64,000 nt of DNA. It comes from Eledone cirrhosa. Its lineage: Eukaryota > Mollusca > Cephalopoda > Octopoda > Eledonidae. The stretch lies in contig OZ024743.1 in the NCBI GenBank assembly GCA_964016885.1, positions 169,810,333 through 169,874,332 of the forward strand, given 5' to 3'. Position numbers and translations under genes: made by a program. This document shows, one piece after another, positions 44,121 to 54,800 of the stretch. Positions within the stretch are counted from its first letter, which is position 1. Every line of letters starts with the position of its first letter. Below the pieces are notes generated by a model. It did no database searches. It was not told where the DNA came from and saw only the letters and a list, made by a program, of their open reading frames with translations.

Positions 44121-44395
44121 GGAAACGTTCCCTGGCAAAGAACGGGAAAAAAATGAGGATAATACGTCATTATTTGGTGCAGTGAAATCAATTACACGCA
44201 AAGACAAAACCACGTTTATGGAATAAATGAAATCGTAGACTAATATTCTATTAGGTGCTTCATGGAGACGTTCTCTGGCAATGAGCGGAAAAAACGAAGA
44301 TAATACGTCATTATGTGGAGCAATGAGAACAATTATACGCAAAGACAAAACCACGTAAATGGTATAACTGAAGTCGTAGACTAAAATTCTCTTTA
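44121..44395. repeat. Tandem pair of 143-bp units inside PLE-2
   Basis: GGAAACGTTCCCTGGCAAAG at 44121 and GGAGACGTTCTCTGGCAATG at 44264 begin two similar units. Both contain ATAATACGTCATTAT and ACGCAAAGACAAAACCACGT. Confidence 0.9.
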
Positions 44396-45070
44396 GGAAA
44401 CCGAATGATTCTCGGCTTCAGAGTAAAGAATAAAGTAAATAAAATACAGAGGTAATTGAAATTAAAAATATATACATACACACATCCATATACGTACATA
44501 CACAAGCATATGCGAAAACACTCCCCATGGGTATGCAAATACAAGCACGTACACACAAAAAAAAAGAAAACACACACACGCACATACAGAACCCGAGCAA
44601 CGCCTGTACCGCACACATACGAACGTATACTCCAAATACACATAACAATAAATAAATAAAAACATATATATACACGTGTGTATGTGCGTGTATACATAAT
44701 TAAATAAACGTATATAAATATACACACATAAATACGTATACAACGCGCGCACACACACACACCTACATCTAAAGACACATATGTTCGCGGACGTATGTCA
44801 ACCAAAACACAAAGTACACATATACACACACCCAACATACATGCGAAACGGCAACACAGACAAAAAACTCACGTATCCACATAACCAAATGAACATGTAC
44901 CAGTATATATAATATATACGCCAAAAACATATACAAGCAAATATACGTACGAGAAAGTATACGTACCTTCACAAAACATACAGGTAATATATACTTACCT
45001 ATACGAATAAGTAATGGTATTAACATAACATATACTGAGCTACCACATCAAGACGTAAATTATCCGCGTA
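44396..45070. other. No gene; CATA/CACA-rich low-complexity inside PLE-2
   Basis: Long stretches of ATAC, CACA and ATA produce featureless open frames on the minus strand. I assign no protein. Confidence 0.5.
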
Positions 45071-45074
45071 TTGT

Positions 45075-45608
45075 TCGTACTATCCATTAGGGTATAATAT
45101 GGGGCTGTAATACAGGAAAGTTTTGTGCAATTTATGTTTACAAGCCGAAATTGCCTCAGATTTTTTGTTTAAGATGTGGTCTTTGGCGTAGAGTATTTCC
45201 AGGGCCTCAGCGGCGCAGAGGTCACATGGTCTTTTATTTCCGGTATATGATTTAGCCTTAGCTAGGATCTCCCAGTGTAACTTATATTGAGTGTTGTTGT
45301 CTTTAAGACTCCAGATATAAGCTGAAAGTGACGTCATATTCATTCTTAAAGGGTTAACAAAAGAATGGGTATGCATCTAAAGACGTTGCTTGAATCTATT
45401 GGTGGTTAACCCTATGTAGGCCCTATGGGACGTGGGTGTTTCAACCTTACATTTGTAGACAATGTTACTAGAGAGGCATTTCCCGGATAGGGGGCAGTCA
45501 ACCCGATTCCTACAATTACAGTTAGTACTAGCTACAGGCTTGCACGTGTTCCCACGGCTAGGTAATCTAGCTAAATTTGAAGCTGTGATATTATGTGCAA
45601 GGTTAGGA
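45075..45608 (-). pseudogene. PLE-2 GIY-YIG endonuclease domain
   Basis: Minus strand: NLAHNITASNLARLPSRGN, then a Cys-rich linker (CNCRNRVDCPLSGKCLSS), NIVYKCKVETPTSHRAYIGL (the GIY...YIG core), TTNRFKQRL, an in-frame TAG at about 45381, HTHSFVN, LSAYIWSLKDN and CDLCAAEALEILYAK. The nuclease follows the RT, the usual order in Penelope elements. The stop lies within the nuclease. Confidence 0.85.
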
Positions 45609-46632
45609 GTCGTAGAGTAAGAAATTTTAATGGTATTTCTATTAAAAATGTTACTATATTTATGTGCTGAGGGGGGGGGGAGTGCTTCGTAATAAGGGAG
45701 AGAAAGATCTTAGCTAAAGGTGTGGCCACCTCCAAGAGCTTCATTGCAATATGTGGAATGATCGTTGAAAATAGACGGGAAAGCCTCAAAGAAACGTTTC
45801 TTACCAGGTTCTTGGTTATGCTGGCATGATGGTTAGAATGCTTACTTATGTAATTAAGCGTATCATTCGGCTTTCTATACTGGTAGTGCAAGCCATTCGA
45901 CAAATCGAGGATAATGTCAAGGTAATTAACGGCTGATAGGTTGGCCTCAACCTGTATGGAGAAGTTGAAGCCTTTAAAGAAGGCTGTGATTTCTTTTCTG
46001 TCGCAAGCACGTGGGCCGCACTTTGTCATGGTCAAAAGACCGTCATCACGGTACAAACCACCGCCCATGTTGGGGAATTCTTCTTTGATAGAGAAAAGAA
46101 GGAAAAGGCCGATAAGATCAGTAACCTCCACAGAATTGCTGGCGCCCATACTCACGTCGAATGGGGTACTATTAGATTTTTTATTCCAAATAGAGTCGTC
46201 GAAATTAATCACCGACTTACGGGCATTGAGGATGGCATCAACTTCGAAATCCTTAAACACTGTGAGTGTTTTAGCGAAATTGATAGCTCTAAGGAGAAGT
46301 GGTAAAGTGATGGAGGAGTAGTAATTATTTATGTCGAATTGGATAAAACGGCAATGTTCCTTGTTGTATATGCCGTTGAACCAATCAATCACCGTGAAAG
46401 AATTGTTCCACAGTGCAAGAGGGGCCAAACTTCTAATTTCAGGTATAATCCTATCTAAAATCCTTTTACTAAGTCTACATAAATTGGACTTCGTAGGGTT
46501 AATAAGCCGAATAGAGGGGTAGTTCGGGAAATTGGATTTGTGATCCTTCAGGGTAAAGTGGGGAGAAAGAGGGGTCCAGAGGTTCAGCCCGGTCCAGGAT
46601 GTTGAGATCAGAGGTGATATTAAACCCAGCAT
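45571..46632 (-). pseudogene. PLE-2 reverse transcriptase with YRDD active site
   Basis: 353 codons, starting at FTLKDHKSNF and SIRLINPTKSNLCRLSKRIL. Later landmarks: FIQFDINNYYSSITLPLLLR (RT motif A), FDVSMGASNSVEVTDLIGLF, GGLYRDDGLLTM (active-site box with YRDD rather than YVDD, about 46035-46070), VNYLDIILDLSNG and YRKPNDTLNYISKHSNHHAS. A G10 tract at 45671-45680 shifts the frame just before the Penelope-type HKYSNIF...STTPNLA region, so the RT and nuclease are out of register. The N-terminal part before LKDHK is missing. I identify it as a Penelope-like element by the linked GIY-YIG domain; the subclade is uncertain. Confidence 0.88.
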
Positions 46633-46639
46633 CGTTTTT

Positions 46640-46750
46640 TGAAATATTTACTTCTGCGTTCACAGATTGACTTTTTTAGTTTCAGAAGATCCCATTAAGG
46701 GTGAAAGCAGCGATTCTTTGCTTAAACTTTAATCTGTTATTTTAATAAAT
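46640..46750 (-). repeat. PLE-2 right inverted terminal repeat
   Basis: AATATTTACTTCTGCGTTCA to AACTTTAATCTGTTATTTTA, the inverted partner of 43968-44070. Confidence 0.92.
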
Positions 46751-46784
46751 TAATATATATATATATTTATTTATTTCACATAGA

Positions 46785-46970
46785 AATTACTTCTACAGCA
46801 CTAGAACTGTTTCATTCATAAGAAATCATCAGGGAGATTCCTAATAATTTCATAAAAATGAAACAGTTCTAGTTCTGTAGAAATCAGTTCTATATAATAT
46901 AAAAAATCCCTATGCTCTACCAATGTATTGAATAGTTTTTTATAATTGTGATACCCCCCCCCCCCCCCCA
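46785..46970. repeat. Palindromic repeat, family P, copy 3
   Basis: TACAGCACTAGAACTGTTTC and its partner GAAACAGTTCTAGTTCTGTA face each other around AATCATCAGGGAGATTCC. The run ends CTCTACCAATGTATTGA as in copy 1 (15220-15236), then a C16 tract. Confidence 0.8.
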
Positions 46971-47441
46971 ACTGACACAAATCTGGGAATCTACATATTG
47001 TATATATATATATTAAGGAGAATATAAACGTGACCGTGATGCCTCAGCTAGGTGTTGAGGTCGTGGTACCCATTTTGCTCCTTCCCATGCATAGAGTACT
47101 ACTCTGATTTGTGGCACCATAGACTCTCTCTCTTACTTTCTCCCCCCCCCCCTATCTCCTTCTCTTTCTTTCTGCCCTCTCCCCCTCTCTTTCTCTCACT
47201 CTCTTTCCCCCCTCTTTCTCTCTCTCTCTATATATATATAAACAAGAAGTGTAAGCCAATAGGGTAAAATTAACTTCGTTTATTCACATTCGCTGCTATA
47301 TATATTTCAGTGAGAGTCATTATTCAACAGCTATGACCTATTCAGGCAGTAAGTACTTGAACAGAAACAAAACAGGGAAACATGATGTTGTAATGGATTT
47401 TACCTTGTTAATTCATTGATATGCTCAGCTCCAGGGTGTGG
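46971..47441. other. No gene; CT-rich tract and possible retroelement end
   Basis: A CT/C-rich tract occupies about 47128-47230. TCAGTGAGAGTCATTATTCA onwards (47308-47360) is in the style of a PLE terminal repeat but unpaired. Confidence 0.4.
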
Positions 47442-47497
47442 TGTTAGTCCTCTAAGGAACTGAAAGCATATGCTTTCAGTTCCTTAGAGGACTAACA
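47442..47497. repeat. 56-bp perfect palindrome
   Basis: TGTTAGTCCTCTAAGGAACT... is followed without spacer by its exact complement; centre between 47469 and 47470 (GCAT|ATGC). It directly abuts the truncated mariner. Confidence 0.97.
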
Positions 47498-48052
47498 ACA
47501 CACTTGCAATACTGCAGCATGTGTACAGAGATGAGACGATGTCATGTACACGGGCTTTTAAGTGGCACAAAAGGTTCAAAGAAGGACACGAGGATGTGGA
47601 AGGCAACCGTTGGAGCAGAAGGCCTTCAATAAGAAGGACTGTGACCAATGTTGAGCGAATGAGGCAGGTGGTGTGTGGTGATCATCGGCTGACTGTTCAA
47701 CTGATCACAAGTGAGCTGGGCATGAACTGCGAAATTGTTTGGAAGATTATCACCGAAGATTAGGGTATGTGGAAGATCTGCGCGAAGATGGTGCCGAAGC
47801 TGCTGAACAATGATCATAAAGAATGGCGAATCCTCCAGCATCTTGAAACTGAACCAGACTTGCTGGGGAGAGTAATCACCAGTGATGAGTCATGGATCTT
47901 TGAGTACAACCCGTTTACCAGATGGAGAAGCCATCAAGAGGGCCATGATGATGGAGCTGTGGAGAAATCCAGGAGGATCGTTCCAAGTGTGCTTGGAGGT
48001 ATGGTGGAGAAGAATGGGAAAGTGAGTTAGACTTGAAGGGGATTATTTCGAA
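47495..48052 (+). pseudogene. Mariner-family transposase, internally deleted
   Basis: Frame from 47497: TLAILQHVYRDETMSCTRAF, KWHKRFKEGHEDVEGN, RRPSIRRTVTNVERMRQVV, RLTVQLITSELGMN and IVWKIITED, then TAG at 47761, GMWKICAKMVPKLLN and VITSDESWIFEYNP (first catalytic D). A deletion follows that removes the second and third catalytic residues, and a shifted frame resumes with KRAMMMELWRNPGGSFQVCL, ending GDYFEGENL, stop at about 48052. The last box is the conserved mariner C-terminus. It is a Tc1/mariner-superfamily relic, close to the SETMAR type. TIRs were not found. Confidence 0.92.
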
Positions 48053-48261
48053 GGGGAAAACTTGTAGTTTGTAATTAGAATATATATTTCTTTTGTGAAC
48101 CCAGTCCTATTTCCTTTCTGACACAGCTTGTATATATATATAGGTTGTTTTATCCCCTAACTCCTGATGGAGTCTTAGGAGCACCATGTTTGCATACAAC
48201 ATTTCTTGTACATATTTAAGCCTGGTGAAACCCAACCCTCTCCAGGCCTAGAAATATATAT
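48053..48261. other. No gene
   Basis: Short AT-rich spacer with TA runs and no domain. Confidence 0.4.
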
Positions 48262-48765
48262 ATACTAGCCGAATTACCCGCGCCTTGCTGCGTTTCACAC
48301 ATTTGTTTTGTAAGAAAATGATGATTGATTTTAAATCAGTGATATAATTTATGGAGAAAAACTCTACATTTCAATATTTCTCAATGTAAAATGTAATGCA
48401 GGAAAAATTGGAAAACATTATTTTTTGTAATATATCAAATCAAAATTACATTATTGAATCTTATTCTTATTTTGTTTCTTGTAAATAATTTTTTTCAAAA
48501 TATCAATTCAAAACTTTTGTGAATAGGCATCATATCTTGTCATTGACCTATGGTTTAAATTTCATATAAATCGAAGGGCAGGGGTTTGTAGCAGGGGTTT
48601 GAGCCCCAGGGAACCTTTTGATTAAAATGAAATATACGTAAGAAATCAAATGGGCATGAACCCCACACACGTGTTAAGTTTCATCAAGATCGGTTTGGTA
48701 GTTTTTGAATTTTAGGTTCACAAAGAAACAAGCAGACAGAAATTGCCATTTATGTATATACATCA
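48262..48765. repeat. Interspersed repeat beginning CTAGCCGAATTACCCGCG
   Basis: From ACTAGCCGAATTACCCGCGC to AAGCAGACAGAAATTGCCAT. Similar motifs (a CTAGCNGAATTACCCG-type start and a TTCATCAAGATCGGTTTGGT plus CAAAGAAACAAGCAGACAGA end) recur in many invertebrate genomes. I cannot assign a class from the sequence. Confidence 0.45.
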
Positions 48766-48767
48766 TC

Positions 48768-49061
48768 ATCATCACCGTTTTACGTCTGTTCTTCCACACT
48801 AGCATGGGTTAGACGGATTGTCCTGTTGTGGGCAGTGTTCTGTCGGCTGACCTTGTCTTGCTCATACGGGAACTGATTCTGGCTAGATTTCTACAGCTGG
48901 ATGCCCTTCCTAACACCAACCTCATTTTCAGCGAGTGCTGCATGCTTTTCTCCGTGGTGCCTACACGTCCACTTTACAGTGTGGGCTGGGTGCGTTTTTG
49001 CCATGGCACCTCTACGACCACTTTGCAGTGCGAGAGTGTGGGGGTATATTGTCTATATGCT
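48768..49061 (-). repeat. 3' UTR and tail of LINE copy C
   Basis: Reverse complement of the tail at 37595-37910: (ATC)n, CACACTAGCATGGGTTAGAC, TTCCTAACACCAACCTCATT and GGCACCTCTACGACCACTTT. Confidence 0.9.
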
Positions 49062-51180
49062 TCAGCTTCGGCTTGTAGCTGTGGGAAGTTGCGTCTTCTG
49101 TATTACTGCGTGACGCCAGAGGTAACGGTCGTGTGTCATCACCTTTGAGAGGTGCAATTGGGTAAGGTCGGCTTTTATCACCTCATCCCTGGTCTTCTTG
49201 GGTCTCCCCACTCCGCGACTTCCATCACATGTCCATATCCACGCACCCTCCTCTCCTGCACACAGCATTTGATTCCTCTTATGCTTAGTCTCTCTCTCAA
49301 TTCGTTTATGCTTTACTGTTCACGTATATTACTATTACACATCCAGTGGAGCATGCAGGCTTCGTTTCTTTCTAATCTACGTAAGTCTTCTATAGACAGC
49401 GCCCAGGTCTCACTACCATGTAACATTGCTGTTCGTATACATGCAACATACAATCTGCCTTTCATTTTGAGGGAAGAGCCTTTTGCAGTTAGCAGTGGCA
49501 GTATCCCCTTGAATTTCTTCCATCCCGTTCTTACCCTAGTTATTGAACTTTCCGAACACCCATCTCCGCTGCTAATTCGGTCACCTAGGTAGCAGAAGTT
49601 GTCTACTGTTTCTACAGAGCCCTCCCACAGTTTAGTGGTGCTTGTTTCCTGTGGCCATTTGCTGCTTGCTGTCCCAGCGCAGCTGCTACATGTGAAGCCT
49701 ACATTCTTAGTTAAACTTCCTGATATCCCACTACATCTCTTGTGTACCCATTGTTTGCATTTGGGGCGGAGGAATGAATTTCTACCTCCACCTCTCCTAC
49801 ATACTGAGCAAGGCCATTCCCCTGAGGAGATCTGGGCTCTGTTTTCTCGCCTACTTACAAGGACCTTAGTCTTTGTCAGGTTGACTTTGAGACCCTTTCT
49901 TTCTAGTCCCTGCTTCCATGTTTGGAATTTCTTCTCTAGTTCTACCATAGATTCAGCTATAAGTACGAGGTCATCCGCATACAGGAGTTCCCATGGGCAT
50001 CCGGTCTTAAAGTCCTCCGTTATTGCCCGCAAAACTATGATGAAAAGGAGAGGGCTAAGAACAGAGCCCTGGTGGACACCGACCTGTATGCTAAATTCCT
50101 CACTATAGTCATTGCTAATCCTAACTTTCCTGACTGCTCCCCTATACATGGCTTGTACAGCTTTCACAAGCCATTCATTTACTCCTAGTTTTCTAAGAGC
50201 CCACCAGATTATAGCACGGGGGACTCTGTCGAAGGCTATTTCCAGATCGATGAATGCCAGGTAGAGTGGCTTACTTTTAGCTAGGTACTTTTCCTGTAAC
50301 TGCCTCACAAGGAAGAGGGCATCAGTGGTGCCTTTTCCTGGCACAAACCCAAATTGCATTCATCTAGTTTTACCTGGTCCCTACTCAACTGTGCTATAAC
50401 TCTTTCCGTTACTTTCATGACCTGGTCCATCAGCTTTATACCTCTATAGTTTCCTTTATCTAGTGCATCACCTTTACCCTTGTAGCAGTTGACAAGGATG
50501 CTGCTGCACCAATCCTATGGTATGACACCTAGTATTACCTGGTTAACAATACGTGTGGTTATGGTGTGACCTACAGACCCAGATGCCTTCAGCATCTCGG
50601 CAGCTATACCCGATGGACCGATTGCCTTCCCCATCTTCATATCTTTGATTGCCTTACTTACTACGCTGCTGCTGACTTGCACTGCTGGCCCCTCTATAGA
50701 GTCTACTTGGGGTAGGGTCTCTTTTTCCCATGCATTCACCTCATTTAGTAATCTTTCATAATGGCTCTTCCACGCATCTTTCTTCTCAGCACTTGTGAGG
50801 ACAAGCTCACCTTTATTATTCCAGATACACTACTCTCCAATGACATCACAATTCTCTCTGACACTGCCTCGTAATCTTGAACACCTCTTGTTTCTGGTCC
50901 TCACGTTGCAAAACATGCTTGAATTTTCTATCCTCCGCCTCCCTTCTAGCTAAGTATACTTATCGCCTAGCTTCCCTCCTGGTCTCTATGTAATGTACCC
51001 TACTTCTCCTGTTCTTCCATTCTTTCCATGCCTATCTCTTAGCCTTAACTGCCTCATCTACCTTATTGTTCCACCACCAAGTCACTCTCCTCCTCCCTGT
51101 GGTCTTGCTCCAAGCACAGATTTCGTCCGTCACCTCTAGTAAGTTATTTTTTAGGAACTCCCAGTGCTCTTCTACATTAT
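49062..51180 (-). pseudogene. LINE copy C: ORF2 with RT and PHD-like finger
   Basis: Minus strand, 5'-truncated near 51180 in the linker (FLKNNLLEVTDEICAWSKTT, RRRVTWWWNNKVDEAVKAKR, stop). Upstream RT part 50515-50739 (AIKDMKMGKAIGPSGIAAEM, LKASGSVGH). The main open frame 49313-50359 runs MQFGFVPGKGTTDALFLVRQ, LAFIDLEIAFDRVP, VGVHQGSVLSPLLF, YADDLVLIAES, the complete PHD-like finger (CSVCRRGGGRNSFLRPKC, with an arginine replacing its third cysteine, WVHKRC, FTCSSC), FCYLGDRISSGDGCSES and RWMCNSNI-type end. A frame change near 49300 leads to VGRPKKTRDEV and the stop near 49062. Confidence 0.92.
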
Positions 51181-51194
51181 ATATATATATATTT

Positions 51195-51650
51195 ATTTAT
51201 ATCATCAGCATCATCATCATCACTGTTTAATGTCAATTTTCCATGCTAGCATGGGCTAGACAAGTTTTGTACTGTGTTCTTTTTGTCGTGACACCTACAC
51301 GACCACGTTACAGTGTATGCTGGGGACTTTGGTTGGGGAGATGTGTTAGGATATGGGTGGTGGGCATAAGGGTATGGGAGGGGGCTGTCACCTTCAAGAC
51401 CACTTTACATTGTGGGCTGGGGACTTTGGTGGGGGAGGTGTGTGGTGATTAGGGAGATGGGTATGGGGACATGCTGGATGTGGGAATGAAGGTGAAGGTG
51501 GTGCATATTAGCTGTGTTTCATCCTGTGCTCATGGGAAGCCAGGTCTTCTGTATTACTGCACATCACCAGAGATCTTGAGTCTGTGTCAGCCTTTGAGAG
51601 GTGCAATTATGCAATGTCAGCTTTTATCACTTCATCATATATCTATACTA
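51195..51650 (-). repeat. LINE 3' end only, tail copy of the A-D family
   Basis: (ATC)n at 51199-51224, CCATGCTAGCATGGGCTAGA, GTGACACCTACACGACCACG, an expanded GGGGACTTTGG...-rich middle that occurs twice, then the last codons of ORF2 (reverse complement of the CTCTCAAAGG/ATGACA region) at about 51530-51640. Confidence 0.75.
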
Positions 51651-51735
51651 TAATAAAGGGAAGAGTGCAGGACTGTGTCCTTTTTATTATTTTTTATCCT
51701 GTTAGTAAAATAAGTTGGATTACTTTGAATAAATA

Positions 51736-51915
51736 ATTGTTTCTATTTTTGGCACAAGGCCAGCAATTACCCAGTACATTACTGGTACTTTATTTTATCG
51801 ACCCCGTAACGATGAAAGGCAAAGTTAACCTCGGCGGGATTTGAACTCAGATCATAAAGGGACGTAACTACATGCTTCAAAGCATGGTGTCCGACTCTCT
51901 ACCGATACTGCCAAT
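51736..51915 (-). repeat. SINE family S, copy 8
   Basis: Reverse complement, near full length, with GGGATTTGAACTC B box and TCTCTACCGATACTGCC head. Confidence 0.92.
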
Positions 51916-52588
51916 TATGTAATCTATGTACTAAATTTTGTAGCTCTTTATTAAACATAAATAATTTTATGTATAGTGTATTCACTTTCAAATTTCAACT
52001 TCCATTATATCACCACCACCACTACCACTTCAACTACTATATATATAGACAGAACGAGAAAGAAAGAGAGAGAGATTATGTGTGTGAAGAGAGAGATACA
52101 GACAGATAGAGTGACTATGTGATAGATATATATATAGAGAGAGAGTAAAAGAGAAAGATGAAGAGATTAGGATTATTTTCAACACGCTGCTCTGTATGTG
52201 TGTGTGTGTATGTGCATATACGTACATTTATATGTATGAGTATAAGTATGTATACGTACATACATATATGTATACAGACCTACAGTAGTATGTATATACA
52301 TACATGCTCACATATATATATATGTACGTATGGGTTTACCGAACATTTATTATAATGTTCAGTTTGTTTGTAAACAAACAGCCTGGATTAAGTGTTCGGC
52401 AACCATCGTTGCCCTTTTGTTCAACACTGACAAAGGAACGATGAACTAGTTTCTAGCTTATTAGCTGTCATCAGCACTGTATACCTTCCTGTCAGTTGAT
52501 TGAATGTCTGAAAGTATATACTTTCCTTATGCATATTAACGGCTGAGCAGCCTAATTTGCATATCGAGTGAGTTAGTCAGCCGGGTGT
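51916..52588. other. No gene; GA and ATGT-rich low complexity
   Basis: GAGA-rich run at 52045-52160 and ATGTATAC-rich run at 52190-52335. The remainder is unassigned. Confidence 0.45.
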
Positions 52589-52764
52589 ACCGAAAATGCA
52601 ATTACTCAGTGCATTACTGGTACTTATTTTATCGACCCCATAAGGAAGAAAGGTAAAGTTAACCTCAGCGGGATTTTAACTCAGAATGGCAAGAGCCGTA
52701 ACTCTATGCATCAAAGCATAGCGTCCGACCCTCTACCGATATTGCCAATCCACCGCCCTTTAAT
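52589..52764 (-). repeat. SINE family S, copy 9
   Basis: Reverse complement, full head CCAATCCACCGCCC on the right. Confidence 0.9.
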
Positions 52765-53179
52765 AATACTTTTAATATAAACCTTTAATAATGCTTTTCA
52801 GTAGGGTTATGTGATGATACACATCTGAACTTAAAAGTTCCTATCTATGTGGAAATAAACCACTTTTTTTGAAAAGCTATTTAAGTTTTGAAATTTCTTT
52901 AAATTTTCTTCAGTTATCAAGCATAAGCACGCGAATACATGTAAAGCATTTCCGTTATTAAGATGAAGTAAATAGCACTTTAATTTTAAGAAAAGAAAGT
53001 CGAAAGTAACTTTAAAATACAAGAACATCGTCATCGTTACGTAATAGCGCTTGTTCTCGAGGACATAAAAAATAATTTGTTCTCAGAATATTTTGATTTT
53101 TCAGTCATTGATACCAACATTCTTATTAATTACTGTAGGCAAACAAATATTTATGACTGCCCTGTAACAAATTTGCTCA
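52765..53179. other. No gene; AT-rich
   Basis: No domain found. A Lys/Leu/Phe-rich minus frame (52831-53034) is composition only. Confidence 0.4.
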
Positions 53180-53191
53180 GAATTGTTCTCC

Positions 53192-53662
53192 TTATGCCCT
53201 CTTAAAAATCGGACTCAGTTTTGCAAGGACCTGTATGGCACATTGATGCTGTAATGCAATGTGGATGCAATCAGCTTGTGAACTCACCTGCTCCAATCTT
53301 GCTTGCTCTGTCTGTGCTGCTCTCCTGCCTTCGGCACAGGACCTCAGTTGCTGAAGGCAAGACTGGCGCTTCTCTTGAGACTTGTCTGATCGAATTGCTC
53401 TTGCATGAGTCCTCAGTTGCTGAAGGCGAGACTGGCGCTTCTCTTGAGACTGGGCTGATCGAATGGCTCTTGCATGAGTCCTCAGTTGCTGAAGGCGAGA
53501 CTGGTGATCCTCTTGAGGCTTGCCTGCTTGACTGGCTCTTGCATGAGTCCTCAGCTGCTGAAGGCGACGTTCATGATCATCTTCAGACTCTGCTGCTCTA
53601 GTAACATTTTTTCTTCTGGAAAATCGGATCTTGCTGCCAGGCCGCGACGTTTTGGGTGGCAT
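53192..53662 (-). pseudogene. Helitron-type N-terminal fragment with 23-residue repeats
   Basis: ATG at 53662 (MPPKTSRPGSKIRF), then RRKNVTRAAESEDDHERRLQ, and three or four repeats of period 23: RLQQLRTHARAIRSAQSQEK, RQS, RLQQLRTHARAIRSDKSQEK, RQS, and a final diverged CLQQLRSCAEGRRAAQ. MPPK followed by Arg/Glu/Gln repeats with an R-LQ-RxxAR pattern is how many invertebrate Helitron proteins start. No Rep or helicase part follows: after about residue 115 the frame is unrelated and ends at 53192. Probably a 5' fragment of a different Helitron from the one at 23-28 kb. Codon frame extends upstream to 53776, but I choose the internal ATG by homology. Confidence 0.6.
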
Positions 53663-54389
53663 ATCGACAGTAACAATGATTGTTCGAACAGGGTCATGTT
53701 TGCTCTTTATATAGGTCTTATTCAGGGGAGGATGACGCATAGAAATCGAATAACCAATCAAGTTATGAGGGGTCAATTATGATTGATAGTGATTGGCTTC
53801 AGTCAAAAGGTCAAAGGGGGCATTGTGTTGTTTAGTGAGATTGGGGGTGCTAATCTGTATGCCGCCTACATGGAAAGATGAGAAAGGCCAGCTCCATCCA
53901 TTTCATTCAATAAATCCACATTGGCGTGTTCTACGGCATCCAGATATATATAGCTGATGTACCTAGCTTCACTTGGATAAACAGACGATAAGCCGTCTGT
54001 GTTTTCGTACAGTCGAACTAAATGTAAACAAATTGTTTGGTAGTTAACGAAATAAATACAATGTTTATATTTTGTTTTTGTAGTTCTGTTTTCCGATGTA
54101 TTGTGTGTTTGTGTATGCAAAAATATCTGTACGCGAATATATAATTATATATATATATATATAATTAATTAAAAGTTGGTTAGAAGCGAAGTCAATGCAG
54201 ACAGGCAGACATATATTATAAGCACGCAACGTTATAGCTATGTATCTATCTAAAAAGACAGAGTAAGAAAGAGAGAGGAATGTCGTATTATATATATTAT
54301 ATATAATAAAGTACCAGTAATATACACCTCACTTTCTTCCTTGGAAAAAGTTACATCTATGGTGCAAATTGGTGCGTTTGGCCAAAAGT
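53663..54389. other. No gene supported
   Basis: A TA run at about 54145-54170. The minus frame at 53866-54120 has no recognisable domain. Likely the 5' flank of the Helitron fragment. Confidence 0.35.
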
Positions 54390-54800
54390 TTGTTACATAC
54401 ATACATAAGTAGAAAAGTGGCAGTGACTTTGAAGTTTCTGCTTGGTCAATTCATCAGGCTGGTTCAGGTGGTGGAATCTTATATCCTTAAATAGGTATAG
54501 GTAGGTCTGGGTAGTAGTTTTGGTGTGTGTTTGATGGTTGATTGGTTGGTCTTAACTGGGTGTCTTAAGCATGTGTGTTGTTGTGTAAGTGTGTGTGCTT
54601 GTGTGTGTGCTTGTGAGTCTTTGGGTATTTTTAGTGTATATGTTTAAAGTGGTGGGGAATTGTATATATGAAAGAGGGGAGTAATTTATGTAAAAAGATG
54701 GAATTGGTTTGTTGGAGAAATCAGTTGGGGGCTTAGAAGTGGTGACCTGGCTTTAATAAAAGAATTTCAGTTGTTTTCTGGTGAGGTCAAGCATTTATGT
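54390..54800. repeat. Possible PLE terminal repeat fragment
   Basis: GACTTTGAAGTTTCTGCTTG and GTCAATTCATCAGGCTGGTT are in the style of PLE ends (a GACGTTTCG...TCATCAGG pattern, compare 56125-56155). TG-rich middle. No partner arm found nearby. Confidence 0.4.

Noticed and set aside
44311..44838. Cys/Val/Tyr-rich minus-strand ORF that resembles a secreted or membrane protein
   Set aside because: Encoded by ATAC/CACA low-complexity sequence inside PLE-2, with no signal peptide or domain I trust.
53866..54120. 84-codon minus-strand ORF as a small gene
   Set aside because: No domain, no repeat relationship and no conserved start; insufficient to support.
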